Part shown: one piece after another, positions 8,634 to 17,000 of the stretch
How positions within the stretch are numbered: position 1 is the stretch's first letter
Layout of the letters: every line of letters begins with the position of its first letter
Source: Parasporobacterium sp.
GTDB lineage: Bacteria; Bacillota; Clostridia; Lachnospirales; Lachnospiraceae
Assembly (NCBI GenBank): GCA_017510065.1
Contig: JAFWOB010000114.1
Location: 19,953 to 83,952, forward strand
Length of the DNA: 64,000 nucleotides
Direction: 5' to 3'
Notes under the pieces: generated by a model
The model's database searches: none
What the model was told of the DNA's origin: nothing
Seen by the model: the letters and a program-made list of their open reading frames with translations, nothing else
Program-made: the position numbers and the translations under genes

Positions 8634-9443
8634 GTGAATATGTCAGAGTTGATCCGCAGAAGGAGAAGCGTCAGGACATTTGACGGGACTCCGCTGCGTG
8701 AGGAAGATGCGGATCGCATCATGGAATTTGCTTCCAAAGTTGAGAATCCATTTGATATTCCTATTGAATGGAAATTGTTAGACAGGGAAAAGGATCAGCT
8801 GTCCTCACCTGTTATTACGGGAGCAGATTCATTTATCGCAGGAAAAATGCAGCGCATTCCCAGGGCGGAAGAAGCATTTGGCTATACGTTTGAGAAGATC
8901 GTTCTTTTTGCGGAATCACTGGGCATCGGAACGACATGGATCGCCGGCACGATGGATCGAAAAGCCTTTGAGCATGCTATGGGCGTATCGGACAATGAAG
9001 TTATGCCATGCGTCAGTCCCCTGGGGTATCCTGCCGTGAAAATGTCACTTCGGGAAACGCTTATGCGAAAGGGCGTCAAGGCTGACAGCCGGTTTGATTT
9101 TGAAAAGCTGTTCTTTGACGGGACATTTGAAAAACCGTTGTCTGAGCAAAATGCGGGAGATTACAAGCTTCCGCTTGAAATGGTACGGCTTGGCCCTTCT
9201 GCTACGAACAGCCAGCCATGGCGGATCGTGCTGTGCGAAGATCAAATACATCTTTATGAGAAACACAGCAGAGGATATGGCAGTAATGCATGGGATGTCC
9301 AGAAAATTGACATGGGGATCGCAATGTGTCACTTTGAACTGGGAGCCGTCGAATGCGGGCTCCATCCTGTTTTTCATGTGGAGGATCCCTGTATCCCCGG
9401 TGCAGAAGGGCTTACCTATATTGCATCATTTTTGATGGAATGA
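8634..9443 (+). CDS. Nitroreductase-family FMN oxidoreductase (TM1586-like)
   Basis: About 269 residues. SELIRRRRSVRTFDG is the classic FMN-phosphate-binding N-terminus, and GPSATNSQPW in the second half is typical of the TM1586-like branch, in which two half-domains sit in one chain. Such proteins reduce nitro compounds, quinones or other substrates with NAD(P)H; none can be named here. Start choice: AAAGGAAGG at 8616-8624 directly touches ATG 8625 but is ideally 9 nt from GTG 8634, so GTG 8634 is preferred; ATG 8640 is also possible. The gene follows the truncated ATP-grasp gene with almost no gap and is followed by a repeat array. Confidence 0.82.
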   Translation: MNMSELIRRRRSVRTFDGTPLREEDADRIMEFASKVENPFDIPIEWKLLDREKDQLSSPVITGADSFIAGKMQRIPRAEEAFGYTFEKIVLFAESLGIGTTWIAGTMDRKAFEHAMGVSDNEVMPCVSPLGYPAVKMSLRETLMRKGVKADSRFDFEKLFFDGTFEKPLSEQNAGDYKLPLEMVRLGPSATNSQPWRIVLCEDQIHLYEKHSRGYGSNAWDVQKIDMGIAMCHFELGAVECGLHPVFHVEDPCIPGAEGLTYIASFLME

Positions 9444-9488
9444 TCAAAATACCATGCTTTGTTCTCTTTTTTGACTTTTTTGCGATTC

Positions 9489-9796
9489 AAGAACACGGAG
9501 TATTCTTTATTTTAGATTTTTTGAAACATAAGAATACAAAGTGTTCTTTTTTTCAGCCTTTTTCATATTTGAGAACAGGCCATGTATTCTTAAATTCCGG
9601 TAAATGCTCAGATGAGAATATTTTATATTCTTTAATAAGGCAAATATAAAAATAGAGAATACTTGACTTGTTCTCTAAAAATGAAAAATGGCTAATCAAG
9701 AACACTTTGTAGTCTCAAATATGGGAAAACTCCAATTGAAGAACACCTGATGTTCTCAAATCTGGCAAATGGCTAAATCAAGAACGCCGGGTGTTC
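9489..9796. repeat. Palindrome array 1, eight units with 41-43 bp period
   Basis: Between the nitroreductase stop and the BASS promoter there is no gene. Instead dyads of the form AAGAACAC-N4-GTGTTCTT begin at 9489, 9530, 9571, 9614, 9655, 9698, 9739 and 9780, giving steps of 41, 41, 43, 41, 43, 41 and 41. A degraded half-site (GTTCT) lies near 9461. Individual dyads vary (AAGAACAC/TATTCTT, AAGAATAC/GTGTTCTT, GAGAATAC/TTGTTCTC) but keep internal symmetry. Linkers are AT-rich; the last ones read CTCAAATCTGGCAAATGGC and match the linker of the array at 44.5 kb. It is not a CRISPR, because linkers are related rather than unique. Confidence 0.85.
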
Positions 9797-9825
9797 ATGC
9801 AAACCATACATATGGACCAGGGGGA

Positions 9826-9854
9826 TTGATTGTCCCGGGGTGATCTCCTATAAT
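9826..9854 (+). promoter_or_regulatory. Sigma-A-type promoter for BASS transporter gene
   Basis: TTGATT at 9826-9831 and TATAAT at 9849-9854 are separated by exactly 17 bp. Transcription would start near 9861, giving a leader of about 60 nt to ATG 9922. It lies 30 bp after the last palindrome of the repeat array. Confidence 0.75.
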
Positions 9855-9921
9855 AAAATTCAATTATATACAGGATACCAATAACGAAAACTGTTTTACA
9901 CTTTACTGATCAATCACCACC

Positions 9922-10848
9922 ATGCAGAAAATCACTGGATTCATCGGCAGATATATGTCCCTGATCGTGCTGGCAGTAGCTTTGCTGGCTTTATTTGTGC
10001 CGTCTTCCTGCATCTGGATCCGGACGTCCTGGGTTGAGTATCTGCTGATGGTCATCATGTTCGGAATGGGACTGACGCTGAAGCCGGCAGATTTCCTGAT
10101 CGTCTTTCGAAGACCGAAAGATATCCTGATCGGATGTATTGCCCAGTTTACGATCATGCCTTTGCTGGCATTCCTGCTGGGGAAACTCTTTTCCCTGGAC
10201 ACAGCCCTCCTGGCCGGAGTCGTTCTGGTGGGGGCATGCCCTGGCGGAACTTCCAGCAATGTTATGACCTACCTGAGCGGCGGCGATGTGGCACTGTCTG
10301 TCGGAATGACCAGCGTCAATACATTGCTGGCGCCGTTTCTCACGCCTGCGATCTCCTATCTGCTGTTAAGTACAAAAGTATCCGTCAATGTCCTCAGCAT
10401 GTTTTTGTCCATCATAAAAGTCGTGATCGTTCCTATCGTGCTGGGGTTTATCCTGAATTACTTTCTGAAAAAACAGACACAGAAGATATCAGGACTTCTG
10501 CCTGTGGTCTCCGTGATTGCGATCGCCATGATCGAAGCTGCCGTTGTGTCCCACAATTCTGCGCAGATCCTTTCAACGGGTGTTTTGATCTTTGTTGTTG
10601 TGATCCTGCATAACCTGCTGGGCTACGCAGCAGGTTATCTGCTTGCGGTTCTGTTCCACATGCCATTGTCCCGGAAGAAAGCATTATCGATTGAAATCGG
10701 GATGCAAAACTCAGGACTGGCGACATCGCTTGCAGGCAGTGCGTTCCCGGATCTTTCCATGGCTACCGTTCCGGGAGCTGTGTTTTCGGTATGGCATAAT
10801 ATCTCCGGAGCGATCCTGGCGAATATTTACCGCCGGATTAAGCAGTGA
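9922..10848 (+). CDS. Bile acid:sodium symporter (BASS) family transporter
   Basis: A 308-residue protein of about nine or ten hydrophobic segments. FGMGLTLKPADF and GACPGGTSSNVMTYL (the conserved GGT-S-N crossover motif), followed by LSVGMTSVNTLLAP, identify the BASS/SBF family, which moves organic anions such as bile acids, pantoate or keto acids with sodium. The substrate is unknown. No clear Shine-Dalgarno sequence is present before ATG 9922 (the upstream bases are ATCAATCACCACC), which is unusual in this window and suggests inefficient or SD-independent initiation. The amidotransferase-type gene follows 41 bp downstream. Confidence 0.9.
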   Translation: MQKITGFIGRYMSLIVLAVALLALFVPSSCIWIRTSWVEYLLMVIMFGMGLTLKPADFLIVFRRPKDILIGCIAQFTIMPLLAFLLGKLFSLDTALLAGVVLVGACPGGTSSNVMTYLSGGDVALSVGMTSVNTLLAPFLTPAISYLLLSTKVSVNVLSMFLSIIKVVIVPIVLGFILNYFLKKQTQKISGLLPVVSVIAIAMIEAAVVSHNSAQILSTGVLIFVVVILHNLLGYAAGYLLAVLFHMPLSRKKALSIEIGMQNSGLATSLAGSAFPDLSMATVPGAVFSVWHNISGAILANIYRRIKQ

Positions 10849-10889
10849 ACGTTTTCAGCGTTGAATATATAGGAAAGGTGTAATGAAAG

Positions 10890-11594
10890 ATGAAACCGAT
10901 GATTGGCGTCATGCCGTTGTGGGATGAAACGAAAGACAGTATCTGGATGCTTCCCGGATATTTTGAAGGAATCGAAAAAGCCGGAGGGATCCCTGTTATG
11001 TTTCCGCTTACGGACGATGAAGCAGACGTTGATCAGCTGGTCGATGTATGTGACGGCTTTTTATTTACCGGCGGCCATGACGTATCACCCGAAATCTATC
11101 ATGAAGATACCTTGCCGGGAACAATCCCCTGTATTCAGCGGGATCGTTTGGAAACTCTTTTGCTCAGGAAAGCGATCGAAACTGATAAACCGGTTCTGGG
11201 TATCTGCCGCGGGATCCAGTTTATGAATGCAGCTCTTGGTGGCTCTTTGTATCAGGATATTCCAACGCAGTGTCCGTCAGCGACAGAGCACCATCAGAAA
11301 GCTCCTTATGATATTCCATGTCATACTGTCCGGATCAAAAAGGAATCTCCGTTATATGAATGTTTAAAGACAGAAGTATTACCTGTAAACAGCTGCCATC
11401 ATCAGGCTGTCAGGACATTGGCTTTCGGACTGGAGGAGATGGCTTGCGCTGAAGATGGCCTGATCGAAGCTTTGTATATGCCGTCCAGGAGATTCCTATG
11501 GGCGGTTCAGTGGCATCCTGAGTTTTCCTATAAGAGTGATGAAAACAGTATGGAGATATTCCGCGCCTTTATCAAGGCATGCTCAGAAAAATAG
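10890..11594 (+). CDS. Gamma-glutamyl-gamma-aminobutyrate hydrolase family protein (class I GATase-like, C26)
   Basis: 234 residues of a class I glutamine amidotransferase fold. The nucleophile is the Cys of GICRG (about residue 100), with the partner His-Glu in VQWHPEF near the C-terminus; FTGGHDVSPE is the oxyanion-strand loop. Peptidase family C26 members such as PuuD split gamma-glutamyl amides; others act on folate polyglutamates or ureidosuccinate-type compounds. ATG 10890 has AGGAAAGGTG nine bases upstream. It is probably co-transcribed with the BASS carrier, which may import its substrate (inference). Confidence 0.88.
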   Translation: MKPMIGVMPLWDETKDSIWMLPGYFEGIEKAGGIPVMFPLTDDEADVDQLVDVCDGFLFTGGHDVSPEIYHEDTLPGTIPCIQRDRLETLLLRKAIETDKPVLGICRGIQFMNAALGGSLYQDIPTQCPSATEHHQKAPYDIPCHTVRIKKESPLYECLKTEVLPVNSCHHQAVRTLAFGLEEMACAEDGLIEALYMPSRRFLWAVQWHPEFSYKSDENSMEIFRAFIKACSEK

Positions 11595-11605
11595 GAACGT
11601 GCTGT

Positions 11606-12157
11606 TTATTCTTCCAGATCAAGACGCATGAGCACCAGTTCCTGCCATCCGGTCAGCCGGGAGCGAAAACCTTTCGGGTTCCTGCCGTATTCGGTAAATC
11701 CCAGGCTTTTATAAAGAGCAATGGCTTTGTTGTTCTCCGATACCACTTCCAGTTCCAACTGGCGATATCCTGCTGATTTCGCGCATTTGATGCAGGCATT
11801 GGTCAGTGCACGTCCGATACCGAGACCCCAATAGGCTTTGTCCACGCTGATCCCAAATTCGGCCCGGTGTTTTGTCTTGTCTTTTTTGCCGATACATCCG
11901 ATCCCGGCGGAACCGACAACGGTACCGTCCACCTCTGCCAAGATCTCGATCTCGTTCCGGCTCAGGACTTTTTCCTTTAAAAACTGTGCTTCCTGCTCAA
12001 CAGTCATAGTTGCTTCATCCGGATAAGAAAGCAGATAGTCTGTCTGGGCATGGGTCAGGATAAAGATATCCAGTAGAGCCTGTCCGTCCTTTTCTGTCCC
12101 ATTTCGGAGGATACAGGTTCTTTTGTCTTTCAGTGTGATCGTTTCGTTATATTCCAT
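11606..12157 (-). CDS. GNAT family N-acetyltransferase
   Basis: 183 residues. The acetyl-CoA-binding core is visible as FGISVDKAYWGLGIGRALT (the R/Q-x-x-G-x-G/A loop modified to WGLGIGRA), followed by LELEVVSENNKAIALYKSLGF, the conserved N-x-x-A-x-x-x-Y-x-x-x-GF signature. This resembles RimJ/RimL-type and small-molecule acetyltransferases; the acceptor is unknown. AAAGGGA lies before ATG 12157 on the minus strand and a near-consensus promoter is just upstream. Its 3' end converges on the amidotransferase-type gene with an 11 bp gap. Confidence 0.88.
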   Translation of the reverse strand: MEYNETITLKDKRTCILRNGTEKDGQALLDIFILTHAQTDYLLSYPDEATMTVEQEAQFLKEKVLSRNEIEILAEVDGTVVGSAGIGCIGKKDKTKHRAEFGISVDKAYWGLGIGRALTNACIKCAKSAGYRQLELEVVSENNKAIALYKSLGFTEYGRNPKGFRSRLTGWQELVLMRLDLEE

Positions 12158-12196
12158 AAAGTCCCTTTCATGCTAAATTTCATTTCGTTTTTGTCT

Positions 12197-12225
12197 GTTA
12201 TAGTAACATGGTGGTGATTTGTCAA
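12197..12225 (-). promoter_or_regulatory. Sigma-A-type promoter for GNAT gene
   Basis: Read on the minus strand: TTGACA (12225-12220), a 17 bp spacer, then TATAAC (12202-12197). This is close to the full consensus and lies about 40 bp upstream of the GNAT start. Confidence 0.85.
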
Positions 12226-12324
12226 TTCCGGGTATACGGCAGCATAAACCTCACATGCATCTTGCAACAAAAAAGTAAGTGGGGTATTCTGAAAAGCAAT
12301 GAAGAGCATAGGAGATCATGTCTG

Positions 12325-12897
12325 ATGCAGTTTGGAATGCCAACCCTTATCGAGAACCGGACGTTAGAAGATAACGTGGATCTTTGCCGCAGTCTGGGGC
12401 TTCAGTTTATAGAACTGAATATGAATTTTCCGGAGTATCAGGCAGAACAGCTGGAACAGACAGAGCATTTGCTGGATCTTGCCCGGAAAGCCGGGATCTA
12501 TTACACCATTCATCTGGATGAGAATCTGAATATTGCGGATTTCAACCCGCTGGTATCAGAGGCGTATCTGGAAACGGTCAGACGGTCGATTATAGTAATG
12601 AAAAAGCTTCTATGCCTGTGCGATCAGTACGGCGATGTCACGCAGCCGCTGACTCTTAACATGCATATGAACCATGGGATCTATATCACTTTGCCTGAGC
12701 GGAAAGTTCAGATGTACGACCGCGATTTAGACACCTATATGCAATCTATTGTGGTATTTCGTGAAAAGTGTGAGGAATGGATCGGAGAAGCTGATGTGAT
12801 GATCGCTGTTGAAAATACAGATGGGTTCAGGGAGTATGAAAAAAGAGCGATCGAATATCTCCTGGAAAGCCGGGCGTTCGGACTGACCATAGGATGA
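12325..12897 (+). CDS. Sugar phosphate isomerase/epimerase-like TIM barrel, C-terminally truncated
   Basis: About 190 residues beginning MQFGMPTLIEN; ATG 12325 has AGGAGA nine bases upstream. LCRSLGLQFIELNMN, YYTIHLDENLNI, LNMHMNHGIYITLP and IAVENTDGF are barrel strands with metal-ligand-type His and Glu residues of the xylose-isomerase-like/AP-endonuclease-2 family. Family proteins normally run to 250-280 residues, and the strand at FGLTIG should continue to a W/F-D-x-GH-type metal ligand; instead a TGA ends it at 12897. Neither shifted frame resumes the family pattern. It is likely an inactive or decaying gene. Confidence 0.6.
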   Translation: MQFGMPTLIENRTLEDNVDLCRSLGLQFIELNMNFPEYQAEQLEQTEHLLDLARKAGIYYTIHLDENLNIADFNPLVSEAYLETVRRSIIVMKKLLCLCDQYGDVTQPLTLNMHMNHGIYITLPERKVQMYDRDLDTYMQSIVVFREKCEEWIGEADVMIAVENTDGFREYEKRAIEYLLESRAFGLTIG

Positions 12898-12910
12898 TGG
12901 GGATAAATGT

Positions 12911-13411
12911 ATGAGGATCAGAAAGACAACAGAAGCAGATTTTGACCGGATTACAGAGATTTATGCGCATGCCAGGGATTTCATGGCAAAAACGGGAAAC
13001 CCGAATCAATGGGGACCGACGAACTGGCCGCCGGAGACTTTGCTCCATAATGACATCCGGGAAGGGAACAGCTATGTGTGTATGGATGATAACGGAGCAG
13101 TGGTCGGTGTTTTTTTCTTCCTGCAGGGACAGGATATCGAACCGACTTATCGAGAAATAACCGACGGGGCATGGATCGGTGACGATACCTACGGAGTGGT
13201 TCACAGGATCGCTTCCGACGGTTCTGAGAAAGGGATCGGACAATTCTGCATTAACTGGGCTTTTGAACAGTGCGGTCATTTAAGGATGGATACCCATACG
13301 GATAATGTGATCATGCAGCATGTTCTGAACAAACTGGGCTTTACAAAATGCGGGATCATCTATGTCGTCGAGGACCATTATCCGAGATATGCCTACGAAA
13401 AGATCAAATAG
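12911..13411 (+). CDS. GNAT family N-acetyltransferase
   Basis: 166 residues with MRIRKTTEADFDRITEIY, a typical GNAT first strand and helix, and VHRIASDGSEKGIGQFCI as the acetyl-CoA pyrophosphate loop (degenerate Q/R-x-x-G-x-G). The C-terminal part, RMDTHTDNVIMQHVLNKLGF, is the usual GNAT end, with asparagine and the GF turn. This is a common Firmicutes acetyltransferase type of unknown acceptor. It starts 13 bp after the truncated TIM-barrel gene and ends 12 bp before a strong AGGAGG of the next gene, so it sits in the same transcription unit. Confidence 0.87.
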   Translation: MRIRKTTEADFDRITEIYAHARDFMAKTGNPNQWGPTNWPPETLLHNDIREGNSYVCMDDNGAVVGVFFFLQGQDIEPTYREITDGAWIGDDTYGVVHRIASDGSEKGIGQFCINWAFEQCGHLRMDTHTDNVIMQHVLNKLGFTKCGIIYVVEDHYPRYAYEKIK

Positions 13412-13423
13412 GAGGTAATACCA

Positions 13424-14260
13424 ATGACGCAAAGAATAAAACGTATTTCTGGAATGATCGTTATCATCTGCATGATGGTTTGTTTGTTCGCCGGATTATC
13501 TTCTGCCGAAGAAATGAAGGCAGGATCGCTGGAACGGATTAAAGAAGAGGGGCTGCTCCGTGTAGGAACAACCGGAGATTATCAGCCCATGTCCTTTCTG
13601 GATCCGGAAACAAATGAATATGTAGGTTTTGATGTATCGATCGTGGAAGATCTGGCGGAATCGCTGGGGGTTCAGATCGAGTATGTGGAAACGACATGGC
13701 CTTCTCTGATGGAAGATACGCTTGCCGGAAAATTCGATCTGGCCATCTGCGGGATCACGATCACTGAAGCAAGAAAAGAGCAGGCCCTGATGTCAGAAGG
13801 CTATCTGGTTAACGGAAAAACTGTTCTGTGCCGAAGTGAGGATGCGGAAAAATACGTGTCCCTGGGTGCGATCAATTCACCGGATGTCAGGGTGATGGAA
13901 AACCCGGGAGGGCTGAATGAAAAATTTGCCCGGGAAAATCTGCCGGATGCGGAACTGATCATTCACGATGTCAACCAGGAGATCCCAGGCCTGATCGCGG
14001 AAGGCGCAGCAGATGTCATGATCACGGAGATCATGGAAGCAGGATATTATGTGGGCCGGGACAGCCGTCTGGCGGCTCCATTGATCCATGATCCCTTTAC
14101 GCAAGGCCAGCTGGGGGTATTGATGCCCAATGGAGCAGAAGAACTCCTGTCCTATGTAAATGACTTTTTAGAACAGGAAAAAGAAAGCGGACGGATTGAT
14201 GAACTGGCAGAACTTTATATCTATCAGGATGCAGATGAACCGGCAGAGATTGCCGCATAG
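13424..14260 (+). CDS. Exported PheC-like cyclohexadienyl dehydratase / solute-binding protein family 3
   Basis: 278 residues with a Sec signal peptide ending near LSSA and no lipobox cysteine. The mature part is a periplasmic-binding-protein fold: VGTTGDYQPMSFLDPET, FDLAICGITIT, then VRVMENPGGLNEKFAREN and ADVMITEIMEAG. The TTGDYxPxSF and NPGGxNEKFARxNL strings are those of PheC, the exported dehydratase converting prephenate/arogenate, which evolved from amino-acid-binding proteins. A glutamate matching the DAIE position of PheC is kept (TEIME), which favours an enzyme, but binding-only function cannot be excluded. No ABC permease is adjacent. AGGAGGTAATACCA precedes the ATG. Confidence 0.8.
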   Translation: MTQRIKRISGMIVIICMMVCLFAGLSSAEEMKAGSLERIKEEGLLRVGTTGDYQPMSFLDPETNEYVGFDVSIVEDLAESLGVQIEYVETTWPSLMEDTLAGKFDLAICGITITEARKEQALMSEGYLVNGKTVLCRSEDAEKYVSLGAINSPDVRVMENPGGLNEKFARENLPDAELIIHDVNQEIPGLIAEGAADVMITEIMEAGYYVGRDSRLAAPLIHDPFTQGQLGVLMPNGAEELLSYVNDFLEQEKESGRIDELAELYIYQDADEPAEIAA

Positions 14261-14281
14261 AATAAAGAAAGAGAGAAATAA

Positions 14282-15427
14282 ATGGAAATGATGAATCTGA
14301 AAAAACGGAACAAAAAAGTTGCGGCAGTTATGATCATACTGGTACTGACTGCAATGTTGCTGGGCATTACCGGCTGCGGCACTTCAAAGAAACCTGCAGC
14401 TTTATCACAGTACTGGGCTGCAGATTCCACGGTCGCACAGAGCCTGAGGGATTATGTGGCAAAGGTGACGGATCCGAAGGATAAAGATCATTTTATCCCT
14501 GTTAAGGACCGGATCGCAGTATTTGATATGGACGGGACACTGACCTGTGAACAATTTTTTACTTACTACGATACGATGATGTTTATCGAGTATTGTCTGC
14601 ATGATCATCCCGAACGTGTCTCGGAGGAACTGAAGGAAGTCGCGGCATCCATCAAGCCGGGTTACATCGCGGATGAAGCACTTGCCAGAAATTTTGCCAA
14701 AGCATATGCAGGGATGACAGTAGAGGAATTCTATGATTATGCTGTTCAATTCGGTCAGAAGTTTACGTCAAGTTTTGAAAACATGCATTACAACGATTGC
14801 TGCTATTTGCCGATGGCGGAACTGGTGCAGTATCTTTATGAAAACGAGTTTACGATCTATGTGATCAGTGGGACTGAACGTACGACTTCCCGTGCGATCA
14901 TAGCGAATACCCCGCTGAAGGAGTATGTCACGCTGAATCACGTGATCGGTACGGATTTTGAGGTAAAACAAAAAGGATATGAGACAGAATCGTCGAACAT
15001 GAACTACAAGTATGAAAACGGAGATGAGCTCATCCTGACAGGCGGTTTTATCCAGAAGAATCTCAACGGAAATAAATCCATTTACATTCAAAGAGAGATC
15101 GGACAGCGTCCTGTGCTCGCATTCGGAAATACTAAAAGCGATACCAGTATGATGAATTATACGATCGACAGTCGTAATCAGTATCCGGCCCAGGCTTATA
15201 TGGTGGTTGCAGATGATGCCGTAAGGGAATGGGGAAAACAGGACTGGGAAGAGAAGTCTTCGGAGTACATGGAAATGGGATATATTCCGGTTTCCATGCG
15301 GACCGATTTCGCACAGATCTATCCGGAAGGCATTATGCCTGCGGCTGAACAGTACCAGGAAGCTGAATGGACAGATGCCCGGCCGGAAAGTGAAACGGAA
15401 GAAGAAACGTTGAAAGATGCAGCGTGA
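14282..15427 (+). CDS. HAD-family phosphatase lipoprotein
   Basis: 381 residues. The N-terminus has basic residues, a hydrophobic stretch and the lipobox LGITGC, so it should be anchored outside the membrane. HAD motif I is IAVFDMDGTLTCE near residue 83-95; motif II is YVISGTERT; motif IV is LAFGNTKSDTSMM. The large insertion after motif I resembles phosphoserine-phosphatase-like exported HAD proteins. It would dephosphorylate a small molecule in the extracellular space. The C-terminus is acidic (ESETEEETL). Context: 21 bp after the PheC-like gene, 38 bp before the racemase-like gene. Confidence 0.83.
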   Translation: MEMMNLKKRNKKVAAVMIILVLTAMLLGITGCGTSKKPAALSQYWAADSTVAQSLRDYVAKVTDPKDKDHFIPVKDRIAVFDMDGTLTCEQFFTYYDTMMFIEYCLHDHPERVSEELKEVAASIKPGYIADEALARNFAKAYAGMTVEEFYDYAVQFGQKFTSSFENMHYNDCCYLPMAELVQYLYENEFTIYVISGTERTTSRAIIANTPLKEYVTLNHVIGTDFEVKQKGYETESSNMNYKYENGDELILTGGFIQKNLNGNKSIYIQREIGQRPVLAFGNTKSDTSMMNYTIDSRNQYPAQAYMVVADDAVREWGKQDWEEKSSEYMEMGYIPVSMRTDFAQIYPEGIMPAAEQYQEAEWTDARPESETEEETLKDAA

Positions 15428-15465
15428 CAGAAGCGAAAAAACTGACGAATACGAGGATTTCACAA

Positions 15466-16116
15466 ATGAAAATAGCAGTGATCAATGCAACAAAAGTTTC
15501 CATTGACCCGGTAGATCAGGCAGCTGAAGCGTATCCGGGTCTTGAGATCTTTCATCTTATGGATGAAGGAATGTCCTGGCTGGGAAAAAAGGAAGGCAGG
15601 ATCTCCGGGAAAAATCTTGCCAGGATGATCAGTCTGATCCATAGTGCTGAAGAACTCGGCGTTGACGGAATTCTACTGTCCTGTACGATCTTTTCTCCTT
15701 TTATCGATCAGCTGAGAATGTGTACAGATCTTCCTTTGGTTGCAGCAGACATCGGCGTATTTGAAAAAGCTGCTCAGTTATATCAGAAAATAGGAACGAT
15801 CGTGTCTTTCGCACCTACACTGGAAAGTGTTGCCTGGGTGGTGGACAGGTGCAAAAAATATGTGAAAAAGGATTTTGATGCGGAGATCCGATATGCGGAA
15901 GGAGCATTTGAAGCAGCCGCTGCCGGAAAAGATGACGAGCATAACCGCATCATATATAGAACTGCAGCGCAGTTTAAAGAGAAAGAGGCCATCGTACTGT
16001 CCCAGATGTCTCAGGTCCGTGCACTGCCTTTGTTTAAGGACTATCCGATCCCTGTGCTGTCGTCCCCCTCGGTAAGTCTGGAACTGCTGATCGAAAAGAT
16101 CAGGAAGGAAAAATAA
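15466..16116 (+). CDS. Asp/Glu racemase-superfamily protein, second cysteine absent
   Basis: About 216 residues from ATG 15466, chosen because GAGGA lies 8-9 bases upstream; a GTG at 15424 overlapping the previous gene has no site. MKIAVINATKVSID and GILLSCTIFSPFID place it in the aspartate/glutamate/hydantoin racemase superfamily with the first catalytic cysteine. Where the second cysteine is expected the sequence is EAIVLSQMSQVRAL, with Gln/Ser instead. Loss of one cysteine occurs in decarboxylase and isomerase branches of the superfamily, so racemization is not assured. Cytoplasmic, in the same gene string as its neighbours. Confidence 0.78.
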   Translation: MKIAVINATKVSIDPVDQAAEAYPGLEIFHLMDEGMSWLGKKEGRISGKNLARMISLIHSAEELGVDGILLSCTIFSPFIDQLRMCTDLPLVAADIGVFEKAAQLYQKIGTIVSFAPTLESVAWVVDRCKKYVKKDFDAEIRYAEGAFEAAAAGKDDEHNRIIYRTAAQFKEKEAIVLSQMSQVRALPLFKDYPIPVLSSPSVSLELLIEKIRKEK

Positions 16117-16157
16117 GATAGATCAAAAATGTTTTATGGAAATGGAGAGTGAATACA

Positions 16158-16988
16158 ATGAAAATAGCGGTTACTCATGATAACGGTGAAGTGTTTCAGC
16201 ATTTTGGACATACCGAAGAGTTCAAAGTGTATCATGTTGAAGACGGCGTGGTAACAGATACGGAACTGGTCGGTTCGAATGGAAGCGGTCATGGAGCTTT
16301 AGCGGAACTGTTAAGCAATCATGCGGTGGATGTTCTGATCTGCGGCGGCATCGGAGGCGGTGCCCAGGCAGCATTGACAGAACATGGGATAGAACTGTGC
16401 GCAGGTGCTTCCGGCAGCGCAGACGAAGCAGTTAAGGCTTATCTTAGAGGAGAGCTGATCAATACAGGGGCAAACTGTACCCATCATGAAGAAGGGCATT
16501 CCTGTAGCGATCATGAAGGACATCAATGCGGCGGCTGCCATGCCGGTTCAAAGATAGAAGGTAAAAATGTCGGCAAGACCTGCAGAACTCATTACAGAGG
16601 AACCTTCAATGACGGCAGTCAGTTTGATTCTTCCTATGACAGAGGAGAACCTCTGGAATTTGTATGCGGCGCCGGAATGATGATCAAAGGGTTTGATCAG
16701 GCGGTAGCAGACATGGAAGTCGGTGAAACGGTGCAGATCCATCTGATGCCATCGGAAGCTTATGGAGAGCCGGATCCGAGTGCCATTCTTACGGTAGCGC
16801 TTTCCCAGATGCCGGGGGCGGAAAACCTGAATGTAGGTGACCAGGTATACCTGCAGAATACGTACGGGCAGACTTTTCCTGTGAAAGTGACCGATAAAAA
16901 CGAGGAAACGATAACATTTGATGCGAACCATGAAATGGCGGGAAAAGAATTGAATTTCACGATAGAACTTGTGGAAGTACTGGACTAA
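16158..16988 (+). CDS. Fusion of NifX/NafY-type cofactor-binding domain and SlyD-like FKBP isomerase
   Basis: About 276 residues from ATG 16158 (GGAGAG 8-9 bases upstream). Residues 1-105 are a dinitrogenase iron-molybdenum cofactor domain: MKIAVTHDNGEVFQHFGHT, then DVLICGGIGGGAQAAL. Residues about 108-135 are a linker rich in His and Cys (HHEEGHSCSDHEGHQCGGCH). Residues 136-276 are a SlyD-type FKBP: YRGTFNDGSQFDSSYD, MIKGFDQAVADMEVGE, SEAYGEPDP, then the insert-in-flap domain and the ELNFTIELVEV end. It is cytoplasmic. The linker probably binds metal, as SlyD's own tail does. Fusion of a cluster-binding domain to a prolyl isomerase suggests metal-cofactor handling; this is inference. Confidence 0.88.
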   Translation: MKIAVTHDNGEVFQHFGHTEEFKVYHVEDGVVTDTELVGSNGSGHGALAELLSNHAVDVLICGGIGGGAQAALTEHGIELCAGASGSADEAVKAYLRGELINTGANCTHHEEGHSCSDHEGHQCGGCHAGSKIEGKNVGKTCRTHYRGTFNDGSQFDSSYDRGEPLEFVCGAGMMIKGFDQAVADMEVGETVQIHLMPSEAYGEPDPSAILTVALSQMPGAENLNVGDQVYLQNTYGQTFPVKVTDKNEETITFDANHEMAGKELNFTIELVEVLD

Positions 16989-17000
16989 AGAGGGAAGAGC

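Noticed and set aside
9489-9796. CRISPR array
   Set aside because: Linkers are related to each other and the palindromes vary, the reverse of CRISPR organisation.
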